From Croceicoccus sp. (GTDB lineage Bacteria > Pseudomonadota > Alphaproteobacteria > Sphingomonadales > Sphingomonadaceae): DNA of 8,652 nucleotides. The first letter of the stretch is position 1; each line of letters begins with the position of its first letter. A program made the translations under genes and the position numbers. The notes under the pieces were generated by a model, which worked only from the letters and a program-made list of their open reading frames with translations, was not told the origin of the DNA and did not search any database. Below are positions 1 through 6,968 of this stretch, piece after piece. The stretch is from NCBI GenBank assembly GCA_029936705.1, contig JAPYSD010000116.1:1-8652 (forward strand), in the 5' to 3' direction.

Positions 1-908
1 GGATACTTGCCGCCTATGCCCTCTTCCAGAACCGCCGCCTGCAGCTTCCTCGTGACGTCGAGCTGGTGATAGCGCGGGAAGATAATGGAGCGGATGTTCT
101 TCTTCTCGTCCCGCTGGGTGACGAGGTAGCGGCCTAGCAGTTCCAGCCAACTGTCGCGCTGCCACACCTGTTCCCACAGGTAGGCTGTGGGATGCCCCGG
201 AACGTCCGAGGGGTTGCCCTTGCCACCATGGTCGCCCTGATTGAACGGAAGAAAGTAGGTCTGCGGTCCAGCCAGCTTAGTGGTCATCATCACTTCACGG
301 TTGGACACGGCAAAGTGGACGAGAGCGCCCGACGGGAAGCTGAGCAGCGGTTCGCGCTGGTGGCCCTTTTGCTGCGGCAGGCGGTCCCTCTTGTATTGAT
401 CGACCGCGTCTTCCACGCATTGGGTGAAGTCGGTCTTCAGCTCTACGGTGGCGACGGGGATGCCGTTGAGGAACAGCACCAGATCGATGCAGTTCTCGTT
501 GGCGAGGCTATAGCGGACCTGACGGACAACGCGCAGGCGATTGGCGTTGTAGCGGGCGACGATATCCGGGTTCATGCCCATCGCGGGCCTGAACTGCGCG
601 AGCGACAGCATGCCACGCGCGCCGATGATTTCGATGCCGTTGCGGACGACGTCCAGTGTGCCCCGGTCGTCCAGCGACTTCCTCAAGCGGTCCAGCAGGA
701 TGTTTTCCGCTGCGGGGCCGTGGATGCTCGCCAAGGCCTCCCATGCCTTGGGCTGGGTTTCCTGCACCCATGCGACGAGGTCGGCTGAGAACAGGGCGCG
801 TGGACGGTCATAGGCTGCGGCATCGCCCTTGCTGTAGATCCACCCGTTAGCACCAAGGTGGTCGCAGACCTCTTCCTCGAAGCTGATCTCTTGATGCAAG
901 ATGCTCAC
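1..908 (-). CDS. hsdR: Type I restriction enzyme R subunit, N-terminal 302 residues (partial)
   Basis: HsdR is the restriction and DNA-translocation subunit of a type I R-M complex. It cuts unmethylated DNA far from the recognition site after ATP-driven translocation. The frame stays open to the window edge, giving about 302 residues of a protein usually near 1000. A PD-(D/E)xK nuclease core is visible: D142 in CIDLVLF, then E156-x-K158 in VATVELK, followed by a DQYKRD segment like the downstream Q/Y motif of the family. The D to E to K spacing matches what is known for EcoR124I HsdR. The segment FPRYHQLDVTRKLQ near residues 279-292 is the usual lead-in to the helicase motor, so the Walker A motif should begin just past the left edge. 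The start chosen is GTG at 908, with GAGGGGG seven bases upstream. It lies 2 bp after the GIY-YIG stop codon, so translational coupling is likely. Whether the full gene is intact cannot be seen. Confidence 0.95.
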   Translation of the reverse strand, partial: MSILHQEISFEEEVCDHLGANGWIYSKGDAAAYDRPRALFSADLVAWVQETQPKAWEALASIHGPAAENILLDRLRKSLDDRGTLDVVRNGIEIIGARGMLSLAQFRPAMGMNPDIVARYNANRLRVVRQVRYSLANENCIDLVLFLNGIPVATVELKTDFTQCVEDAVDQYKRDRLPQQKGHQREPLLSFPSGALVHFAVSNREVMMTTKLAGPQTYFLPFNQGDHGGKGNPSDVPGHPTAYLWEQVWQRDSWLELLGRYLVTQRDEKKNIRSIIFPRYHQLDVTRKLQAAVLEEGIGGKY

Positions 909-910
909 GC

Positions 911-1831
911 CTATTCCCCCTCGCCCGTGCCAAGCCGACGAGCTTCCCATTCTTTGTATGTAAGGCCCGATTTCTCTTCTTTCCAAGCGGTGGCCCCGTT
1001 GGTCGACCGTCCCTTCACGACTGCCCCCGCTGCACTTGGACTACGGAAAGCGTAGTCAGTCGCAAACACCCGATGGTCTCCGTGGGGAACGATTACACCG
1101 GCGCGCTCAAGTTCGGCGTAAAGCGGGCCATAGCTGGTGTGCTCGACGCCGACCCACGATGCCCTTGCCAACGACCCAGCCTCGACAACGAACTCGCCAT
1201 CTCGGAGCAATGCAGTGGCATTGAGACCGAACTTCCCACCTCTAAGAACGAAGCGAACCTCGTCCGCCGCTGCGGCTTGCGGTGCGTCTAAATCGTCAGC
1301 AACCGCCAGCTGCCTTGCTGGCCGTGACCGATGAATGAACATATCTACCCGAACGGCAGGGAGGACGATGAACAGGTTCTCGAGGAACGCCTCCATCTTC
1401 GCCACATCTGCCTCGCTCAGCGCGGCGAGCGTCGGTGTCGTTCCATTGTCGAGAGGCACACGACCGATAGCGTTTGCCTCAGCAATCATCCGAGCTTCGA
1501 GATAGCGCACATGCGCCTTGTTCAGCTTGTTTGCAGCGGCGGTGATAAGGACCGCGCTGGTCCACCATTCCTTGTTGACGTCATGGTTCTTGATCCGAGC
1601 CGAAATGTCTTCGCCCTCACCCACATAAGCACGGAGTTCGCCCTCGTGTTCGCCTAGCAGGAGGTAGACGCCAGCATATCCCGCTTCGGGCCGAGCCAAG
1701 GCTTCCTTGATCTGGGTGCGCGGGACCATGAGGACATGACCGGTCCAGTTGAACAGCTCAGCTGTGAGCATGCCGTCTGGACGGCCGTCGATGTAGTACA
1801 GCTCCAAGGAGCGTCCGACAGCGCGGGTCAT
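911..1831 (-). CDS. GIY-YIG nuclease-family protein with C-terminal DUF4357, inside the hsd operon
   Basis: This 306-residue protein has three parts. Residues 8-45 match the lead domain common in this family (WTGHVLMVPR near 29-38). Residues 53-130 form a GIY-YIG nuclease fold: GVY at 54-56, YVG at 69-71, R79, the conserved acidic residue E112 in RYLEARMI, and N129. Residues about 190-295 contain DUF4357 (DYAFRSPSAAG and a later NG...WK element). All expected GIY-YIG catalytic positions seem present, so the protein may be an active metal-dependent nuclease; activity is inferred. Its ATG overlaps the hsdS stop as ATGA, with no strong Shine-Dalgarno of its own, and its TAG is 2 bp before the hsdR GTG. 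That placement implies co-expression with the R-M complex. GIY-YIG/DUF4357 proteins are known near type I loci, but their role is not established. It might aid restriction, process DNA ends or act as a separate defence effector. Confidence 0.85.
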   Translation of the reverse strand: MTRAVGRSLELYYIDGRPDGMLTAELFNWTGHVLMVPRTQIKEALARPEAGYAGVYLLLGEHEGELRAYVGEGEDISARIKNHDVNKEWWTSAVLITAAANKLNKAHVRYLEARMIAEANAIGRVPLDNGTTPTLAALSEADVAKMEAFLENLFIVLPAVRVDMFIHRSRPARQLAVADDLDAPQAAAADEVRFVLRGGKFGLNATALLRDGEFVVEAGSLARASWVGVEHTSYGPLYAELERAGVIVPHGDHRVFATDYAFRSPSAAGAVVKGRSTNGATAWKEEKSGLTYKEWEARRLGTGEGE

Positions 1832-3156
1832 GCGGCCACCGCCCGTTGGACGGCATCGCGCACGTCTATTTTGCCGGTCACAGCTGCGGAGATCAGGGCT
1901 GCTCGACGCTCTTGCAGCAAATCCACTGAGGACAATGCATGCTGAGTTAGGGCCTCGAACCCTTTTTCTTCTGCCGACAGAACAGCGTCGAGGATGTGCC
2001 GCTCGTCGTCAGGCGGTAGTAGTACAGGTAAATTACCCAGCTCCTCTAATGAGAGGTTGGGCTGCGCGGACTGAACGGATGAGAGGCGTATAGCCGTTTG
2101 GATGCAGTCGGTGCCTATCCATCGACTCAGCCAAGGCCCAAGCTCAACATCTCCTGGCCTCACGAAAGCAACAGCCTGATTTGTATTCGCATCTTCAAAG
2201 TCAGATGGAACCACCGCGGATTTTCCGGTCGTTGCACCCGCAATCACGACTAATACGTCGTACGGAAACAATGCGCTTCGCGAGAGCTTATGATGGGCGT
2301 CCTCTGAGATGAAAAACTCAGGTTCAAGCTGAACCTGTCCTTCAAAGATGCTTTCAGCCTTCAAGAACCTCACACCCGTAGACGTAAAGTTTTCGCCGAT
2401 AGTCGTAGGCGTAGTACCCTTTGATATCTGGCGAGCGTAGTGCTTGATTTTACTCACTTCCCAATGCGCCGGGACTTTGCCAAGCCATTCCACGCCGGAG
2501 TCCTTCATAGGCACCGTGGGATCGAGGCCCTTGGTTACCGCGTGGGAGATGACGGCCTGTCGCTTCTCCTTGAGCAGTTCGATAAGCCGCCGCTGCTCCT
2601 CCACCAGCGCATCGATCTTGGCCGTCTCGCGGTCGAGGAAGGCGGCGATGGCGGTTTGTTCTGCAATCGACGGCAGCGGAACCGGTAACTGGGCAAGATG
2701 ATCCGGGTCGACATCCCACTGATTGATGCGGATGCCTTTTGAAATCGTCATCAGGCCGACCGCATACGAGTCTGATCGAAGCAAGTAGTGCAGGTAAGCT
2801 GGCACCTGTTCGTGACGTGCCCGGTAGACGAAATACGCCGGACTCACGATGCCCGTATGAGGCGAGACGCCCAGTGAACCTTGCCAAGCCTTCATCTTGT
2901 TGATGGCAAGGTCACCGGCCTCGACAAGTTGATACGCGCTTAGGTCTTCCGATGGCTTGTTAAAGTTGTCGTTCCGGTCACGCTTTCGGATGACTCCATA
3001 GTCACGATAGACAGAGAGCAGCTCATACTCTGGAAAACCGGTGCGCTTCACCCGTCGGAAGAGCGTCCAGAATGGTACTACACGCCAGCTATCAGGGAGC
3101 TTCCCGAGCCAGCGCATTCCGCTCTCTTGATAGCTCGAATAAGCCGGAAAGCTCAC
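1828..3156 (-). CDS. hsdS: Type I restriction-modification specificity subunit S
   Basis: HsdS recognises the bipartite DNA target and holds two HsdM and two HsdR subunits. The 442-residue protein has the classic two-repeat layout. Target-recognition domain 1 spans about 11-160, opening with ESGMRWLGKLPDSW. A central conserved helix spans about 164-212 (EQTAIAAFLDRETAKID, then LKEKRQAVISHAVTKGL). Domain 2 spans about 218-380, opening with the parallel motif DSGVEWLGKVPAHW, and the C-terminal helix spans about 384-432 (LLQERRAALISAAVTGKID). Length is usual for a full two-domain HsdS. The start is GTG at 3156, overlapping the hsdM TGA as GTGA, with GAGG 10 bases upstream inside hsdM. The recognition sequence cannot be predicted by eye. 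The recognition domains are much lower in GC than the helix and hsdM, which is typical of exchange of recognition domains. Confidence 0.95.
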   Translation of the reverse strand: MSFPAYSSYQESGMRWLGKLPDSWRVVPFWTLFRRVKRTGFPEYELLSVYRDYGVIRKRDRNDNFNKPSEDLSAYQLVEAGDLAINKMKAWQGSLGVSPHTGIVSPAYFVYRARHEQVPAYLHYLLRSDSYAVGLMTISKGIRINQWDVDPDHLAQLPVPLPSIAEQTAIAAFLDRETAKIDALVEEQRRLIELLKEKRQAVISHAVTKGLDPTVPMKDSGVEWLGKVPAHWEVSKIKHYARQISKGTTPTTIGENFTSTGVRFLKAESIFEGQVQLEPEFFISEDAHHKLSRSALFPYDVLVVIAGATTGKSAVVPSDFEDANTNQAVAFVRPGDVELGPWLSRWIGTDCIQTAIRLSSVQSAQPNLSLEELGNLPVLLPPDDERHILDAVLSAEEKGFEALTQHALSSVDLLQERRAALISAAVTGKIDVRDAVQRAVAA

Positions 3157-4988
3157 GCCGCCAGTTCCTCAATCATCACCTTGATCCGATCGGTCACTTG
3201 CTTGAGGTCCGCGTCGATCTCCTCCAGCGGACGGGGCGGTTCGAAGACGTAGAACTGACGGTTGAAGGGAATCTCGTAGCCGACTTTCGTCTTGCTCTCG
3301 TCGATCCAAGCGTCCTCGGCATGCGGCAGGACTTCGCGGGCGAAGTAGGCGTTCACATCCTCGTCCAGCGGGACGTTCTCAGTATCACGCAGGGAACTGT
3401 CAGGCTGCGGCTTGCCCTTGGCCTTGCCGCGCTGGCCCAGCACCACTTTGCCATCCTCATCCCGCTGCGGGCGCTCGACGGTAATCGTTCGGTATCCGAA
3501 GGCGCTGTTGGAGAACAGGCGCGAAAGCGGAGCGAGCTTCACCTTGCCCCCCTCGGGTGCCTGTGGGGCCTGCTCGCCAGCCCAGACGATTTCGCGCGCC
3601 ACTTCCTTGCCATCCGCGTCCAGCACGGTGGCGATCTGTGCCTCCTCGGCTCGACCGAAGAGCTGGGTGATCTGGCGGATATGTTCCTCGCCCATCTCTT
3701 TGCGCTTGGAGCCGAGGGACTTGCGCATCTTCTGCCAGAAGCCGGAACCGTCAATCAGCTGCACGTTCCCCTTGCGGCTGGCAGGCTTCCGGTTCGACAC
3801 GATCCAGACATAGGTGGCGATGCCGGTGTTGTAGAACATGTCCGTCGGCAGGGCGACGATGGCCTCCACCAGATCGTTCTCCAGCATGTAGCGCCTGATC
3901 TCGCTCTCACCGCTGCCAGCCCCACCAGTGAACAGTGGGGAACCGTTGAGGACGATGCCGAAGCGACAGCCGCCTTCCGTCGCGGGCCGCATCTTCGAGA
4001 GCATATGCATCAGGAACAGCAGCGAGCCATCCGACACGCGCGGCAGTCCGGGGCCGAAGCGACCGTTATAGCCCTGCTGATCGTGTTCCTTGCGGACTTC
4101 CTTTTGGACCTTCTTCCACTCGACGCCAAACGGCGGGTTGGCGAGCAAGTAGTCATACGTTTGCCCGTGGTGCCCATCGTCCGACAGCGTATTGCCGAAA
4201 GCGATGTTGGTGACGTCCTGCCCCTTGATAAGCATGTCCGCCTTACAGATGGCGTACGATTCGGGGTTCAGTTCCTGCCCCGACATCGTCAGCCGCGCGC
4301 CGGGGTTCAGCTCTGCCAGATGCTCTTCGGCCACCGAAAGCATCCCGCCGGTGCCTGCGGTGGGATCGTAGATGGTCCGCACCACGCCGGGCTTCGACAG
4401 GACGTCGTCATCCTCGACGAAGAGCAGGTTCACCATGAGGCGGATAACCTCGCGCGGGGTGAAGTGATCACCCGCAGTCTCGTTCGAGGCTTCCGCGAAC
4501 TTGCGGATGAGTTCCTCGAACACATAGCCCATCTGGTTGTTCGATACCTTGTCGGGATGCAGATCGATCCCTGCGAACTTTTCGGTGACGAGGAACAGCA
4601 GTTTGGCGCGGGCGAGCTCGTCGATCTGGTTGTGGAACTTGAACTTCTCGAAAATGTCGCGCACCTCGGGCGAGAAACCCTGAACGTATGACGTCAGGTT
4701 CGCCGCAATGTTGTCCGGGTCGCCTAGGAGCTTCGCTAGGTCCATCGGGGAGGTGTTGTAGAAGCCAACGCCCGCCTTGCGGCGCAGGAATGGTTCGGGG
4801 TTCAGGCCAGCGTTGGAGCGCAGTTCGTTTTCGGCAAGCACGTCCGCCTTGGTGCGCTCAAGAACACAGTCCAGGCGGCGCAGAACGGTGAATGGCAGGA
4901 TGACGGAGCCATAATCGGCTGGTTTGTAATCGCCGCGCAGGAGGTCTGCGACGGACCAGATGAAGGCCGACAGTGCTTGCTGATTCAT
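3153..4988 (-). CDS. hsdM: Type I restriction-modification DNA adenine methyltransferase subunit M
   Basis: HsdM transfers a methyl group from S-adenosylmethionine to the N6 of adenine in the site chosen by HsdS, protecting host DNA. The 611-residue protein begins with an HsdM N-terminal helical domain (about 4-135). The N6-methyltransferase domain follows (about 145-445): GDHFTPREV at 173-181, the SAM-binding motif I DPTAGTGGML at 208-217, and the catalytic NPPFG at 284-288. Residues 440-611 are a long C-terminal part including a charged, low-complexity stretch (about 505-545). They make it longer than classical HsdM of about 520-530 residues such as the EcoKI and EcoR124I subunits, though longer forms exist. 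The ATG at 4988 has GGGGAA eight bases upstream, and that site lies in a hairpin arm. It overlaps hsdS by 4 bp and lies 59 bp after the integrase stop. It probably has its own promoter or is read through from int; no convincing promoter was identified. Confidence 0.96.
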   Translation of the reverse strand: MNQQALSAFIWSVADLLRGDYKPADYGSVILPFTVLRRLDCVLERTKADVLAENELRSNAGLNPEPFLRRKAGVGFYNTSPMDLAKLLGDPDNIAANLTSYVQGFSPEVRDIFEKFKFHNQIDELARAKLLFLVTEKFAGIDLHPDKVSNNQMGYVFEELIRKFAEASNETAGDHFTPREVIRLMVNLLFVEDDDVLSKPGVVRTIYDPTAGTGGMLSVAEEHLAELNPGARLTMSGQELNPESYAICKADMLIKGQDVTNIAFGNTLSDDGHHGQTYDYLLANPPFGVEWKKVQKEVRKEHDQQGYNGRFGPGLPRVSDGSLLFLMHMLSKMRPATEGGCRFGIVLNGSPLFTGGAGSGESEIRRYMLENDLVEAIVALPTDMFYNTGIATYVWIVSNRKPASRKGNVQLIDGSGFWQKMRKSLGSKRKEMGEEHIRQITQLFGRAEEAQIATVLDADGKEVAREIVWAGEQAPQAPEGGKVKLAPLSRLFSNSAFGYRTITVERPQRDEDGKVVLGQRGKAKGKPQPDSSLRDTENVPLDEDVNAYFAREVLPHAEDAWIDESKTKVGYEIPFNRQFYVFEPPRPLEEIDADLKQVTDRIKVMIEELAA

Positions 4989-4996
4989 TTCGATAT

Positions 4997-5037
4997 TTCC
5001 CCGTTCGACGCTCAGTTATCCGGTGGCCGAACGGGAA
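4997..5037 (-). promoter_or_regulatory. Inverted repeat burying the hsdM ribosome binding site
   Basis: An 8-bp perfect inverted repeat, CCCGTTCG (5000-5007) and CGAACGGG (5028-5035), encloses a 20-base loop. Two further pairs form if one C at 4999 is bulged. Read on the minus strand, the downstream arm contains the GGGGAA Shine-Dalgarno of hsdM, eight bases before its ATG. In RNA the stem would hide the ribosome binding site. It could instead be a protein-binding operator or a leftover terminator. The repeat is directly visible; the regulatory role is inferred. Confidence 0.5.
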
Positions 5038-5039
5038 GG

Positions 5040-5060
5040 CAACCCCGCTAATCCGGGTTG
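5040..5060 (-). terminator. Hairpin at the end of the integrase gene, possible weak terminator
   Basis: A 6-bp inverted repeat (CAACCC at 5040-5045, GGGTTG at 5055-5060) with a 9-base loop overlaps the last codons and the stop of the integrase gene. No T-tract follows on the minus strand, so any intrinsic termination would be inefficient and int transcripts may continue into hsdM. Confidence 0.3.
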
Positions 5061-6637
5061 AGGATAATACGGGGTAAGCGTTCGATCTCGACGGCGAGTT
5101 GCGGGATCGGCCATTCGCCGTACCGCTCCCCTTCCGTGTCCAATGCGTGGCCGGGAATCACGCTCCGCGCCTCGGGATCCATTCCCACGCTGCGGGCAAC
5201 CGTCTTGAACCTGTGACGCCAGCCGTGGTTAGGCGCTACGTGGGGGTCAGAAACCCCGAGGGATCGCACCCAAGAGGCCAGCCGCTCACCCATTTTCTTG
5301 TACTGCGGGTTTCCGTCGGAGCCCCCTCGACCCCTTGAGGGATCGTAGAAGAGCGGGCCATCCTTGCTGCTCTCTACCAACGCAACGAATCCCTGATCGA
5401 GCAGATGCGAATGGAGTGGGACGAGACGTGCTTCATCGTTTTTAACACTGCCAGCTTCGGGAGTGATGTTCATCACCCACACGCCGTCGCGCCTGAAGAT
5501 ATCCTGTTTGCGGAGCTGGGTGATCTCGTTCACGCGCGCACCGGAATAGGCGCAGAGCCACGGCACCCACCGTCGTGCCAGCGCGGTCTGCCGTGTGAAC
5601 CGAGGCGGAACGGGGTCGAGGGTGGCCCTGAGGATGATCTGGGTTTCATCGCTCGTAAACCCGCGCTCTCGAACCTTCACCCGCTTACCGGCCCGGACTG
5701 TAACGCCGACCACAGGGTTATCGGCGACCTTCCGGTTCTCCTTCGCCCACCCGAAAACAGCCTTGGCTGCGGCGAGATAAGTCTCACGTACTGTCTTCGA
5801 CGACCGTGGCTGCCCATCCTTCTTCGGCTCCCGAAGCAGGTAGTCTTTCCAGCTTATGATGTCGTCGGGAGTGACGCTCGCGGCTGGTTTGCTGTCCAAA
5901 AACTCAGACAGGTGCCGCAAGAATCGCCTCCATGCTTTCACCGTTGCCGCAGACGGTTTGCGTTCATCGACATATCCATCGAACATGCTCATGATTGGCG
6001 CATCGGATGAGATAGAAGGCTCGACCGGCTGAGCTGGCTGCCACTTTGGTAACATGGCGAGCACAGGATCCTTGCCGTAGTCGCCACGAGTGCGCCGCAT
6101 CATCAAATCGCAGAACGAAATAAACAGGTCAGCCATGTCCTGCTGAAGGCGCTCCTCCGCCCTTTCGGTTACCTGCAGGCACTCATGTTCCAGCAAGCGG
6201 CTGGCTTCCTTCTTGAGATACGGCGTGATCCGCCACGGACCCTCAAAGGGGAGATTGTCCAACGCGGCAGCCCTGCTCTCGTCAGATGGATAGAGCTGCT
6301 CACGCTGCACCTCCCAGCCGATCTCGTCGCCCGGATCATCGCCGTACTCGGCCTCAAGTTGCTGGTACCATTCTCCAGCCAGCGCGCGCGACTGGCGTTC
6401 CGTCAGGTCGACAGCGGGCCCGTCGTCATTGCTAGAGCGCAAAGCCGCTATCCGCTCCTCGACCGAAGTCAGCCATGCTCCATACTCTGCACGCGCCTGC
6501 CCTTGCGTCAGGGATGCGGGCCAAGTCGGCTTTTCTTCACGCTTTCCGTAGGCAGTCCGCACGTCGGCGGGGATCACCTTACGCGACGTCCAGAGACCTG
6601 TGGGGGTTCGGCTTAGCTTCGCCATTCTAATCGCCAT
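5048..6637 (-). CDS. int: Tyrosine-type site-specific integrase of the island
   Basis: This 529-residue recombinase would insert and, with a directionality factor, excise the island at the neighbouring tRNA-Ser gene. The N-terminal part (about 5-60, with LWTSRKVIPADVR) resembles the DUF6538-like region of proteobacterial phage-type integrases. A SAM-like core-binding domain spans about 213-305 and the catalytic domain about 325-515. The active-site residues seen are R368 in YSGARVNEI, a likely K399 in SVKNDEARL, H471-x-x-R474 in HGWRHRF, H497 in PGHAL, and the nucleophile Y506 in GERYGEW. The set is complete, so it is probably functional. ATG at 6637 is preferred over ATG at 6625 because GGCAGG lies five bases upstream. 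The gene is transcribed away from the tRNA, and no excisionase gene is visible in the window. GC content is somewhat below that of hsdM. Confidence 0.95.
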   Translation of the reverse strand: MAIRMAKLSRTPTGLWTSRKVIPADVRTAYGKREEKPTWPASLTQGQARAEYGAWLTSVEERIAALRSSNDDGPAVDLTERQSRALAGEWYQQLEAEYGDDPGDEIGWEVQREQLYPSDESRAAALDNLPFEGPWRITPYLKKEASRLLEHECLQVTERAEERLQQDMADLFISFCDLMMRRTRGDYGKDPVLAMLPKWQPAQPVEPSISSDAPIMSMFDGYVDERKPSAATVKAWRRFLRHLSEFLDSKPAASVTPDDIISWKDYLLREPKKDGQPRSSKTVRETYLAAAKAVFGWAKENRKVADNPVVGVTVRAGKRVKVRERGFTSDETQIILRATLDPVPPRFTRQTALARRWVPWLCAYSGARVNEITQLRKQDIFRRDGVWVMNITPEAGSVKNDEARLVPLHSHLLDQGFVALVESSKDGPLFYDPSRGRGGSDGNPQYKKMGERLASWVRSLGVSDPHVAPNHGWRHRFKTVARSVGMDPEARSVIPGHALDTEGERYGEWPIPQLAVEIERLPRIILNPD

Positions 6638-6638
6638 G

Positions 6639-6659
6639 TGTACCTGCCGTTTGTACCTG
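6639..6659. repeat. Tandem 8-bp direct repeat upstream of int
   Basis: TGTACCTG occurs at 6639-6646 and again at 6652-6659, a 13-bp period, directly before the integrase start. On the minus strand it reads CAGGTACA twice, and the copy nearer the gene overlaps the ribosome binding site. In addition CTGCC (6644-6648) and GGCAG (6661-6665) form a 5-bp inverted repeat. Such repeats near an integrase start can be arm-type integrase sites or regulator sites; that role is inferred. Confidence 0.5.
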
Positions 6660-6722
6660 AGGCAGTTTTAAAAGCGAAGGAAATCAGCGTTCTCTAGAGT
6701 TTCTGCGGGTTTCGAGGGCCCG

Positions 6723-6812
<90 letters not shown>

Positions 6813-6932
6813 GCGAGGACCGCAGGCGGGGCAATCGCGCCCGCCGGTCGTTTGGAAGCCGGGCGGTTAGCCGATGATTCACCGCTTGCCAAGGGGCAAA
6901 TTGACCCTTTCGGGGTTAACCCTCCGGTCCCG

Positions 6933-6961
6933 CTTGTGACTCCTTCGCGTGGAACCTATAT
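6933..6961 (+). promoter_or_regulatory. Putative RpoH (sigma-32-type) heat-shock promoter of hspQ
   Basis: CTTG at 6933-6936 is followed after 18 bases by CCTATAT at 6955-6961. This matches the alphaproteobacterial heat-shock consensus CTTG-N18-CYTATNT. The same bases also read as a fair housekeeping promoter (TTGTGA, 17 bases, TATATT). It lies just before hspQ, a heat-shock gene, which supports the reading. The predicted transcription start falls at about 6966-6970, on top of the hspQ ATG. A GANTC site (GACTC, 6938-6942) lies in the spacer. Confidence 0.6.
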
Positions 6962-6968
6962 TGCAGCC

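Larger units (their letters stand above)
1..6722. mobile_element. Genomic island integrated at tRNA-Ser, carrying a type I R-M operon (left end outside window)
   Basis: A tyrosine integrase gene sits directly beside the 3' end of a complete tRNA-Ser gene, and all genes on that side (integrase, hsdM, hsdS, GIY-YIG, hsdR) run away from the tRNA on the minus strand. Beyond the tRNA, the genes are ordinary alphaproteobacterial chromosome (hspQ, gcrA). Tyrosine integrases of islands commonly use tRNA 3' ends as attachment sites and lie next to them, so the right boundary is inferred at the tRNA 3' end. No second copy of the tRNA 3' segment was seen between 1 and 6700, so the left end must lie further left. 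The size, remaining cargo and mobility are unknown. Confidence 0.75.

Noticed and set aside
192..788. A 198-codon plus-strand frame at the left end
   Set aside because: It is antisense to hsdR, which is continuous from 908 to the window edge with nuclease motifs.
2217..2242. Walker A-like motif (AGATTGKS) in HsdS residues 306-313
   Set aside because: HsdS recognition domains commonly carry a similar GATxGK turn and do not bind ATP; there is no Walker B partner.
3072..4691. A 539-codon open frame on the plus strand
   Set aside because: It lies antisense to hsdM, whose motifs are unmistakable. The protein shows no recognisable domain, and long antisense frames are common in GC-rich DNA.
6901..6922. 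TTGACC and a short GACCC/GGGTT hairpin in the tRNA/hspQ gap
   Set aside because: The stem is only about four pairs and no suitable -10 follows, so neither a promoter nor a terminator can be supported.
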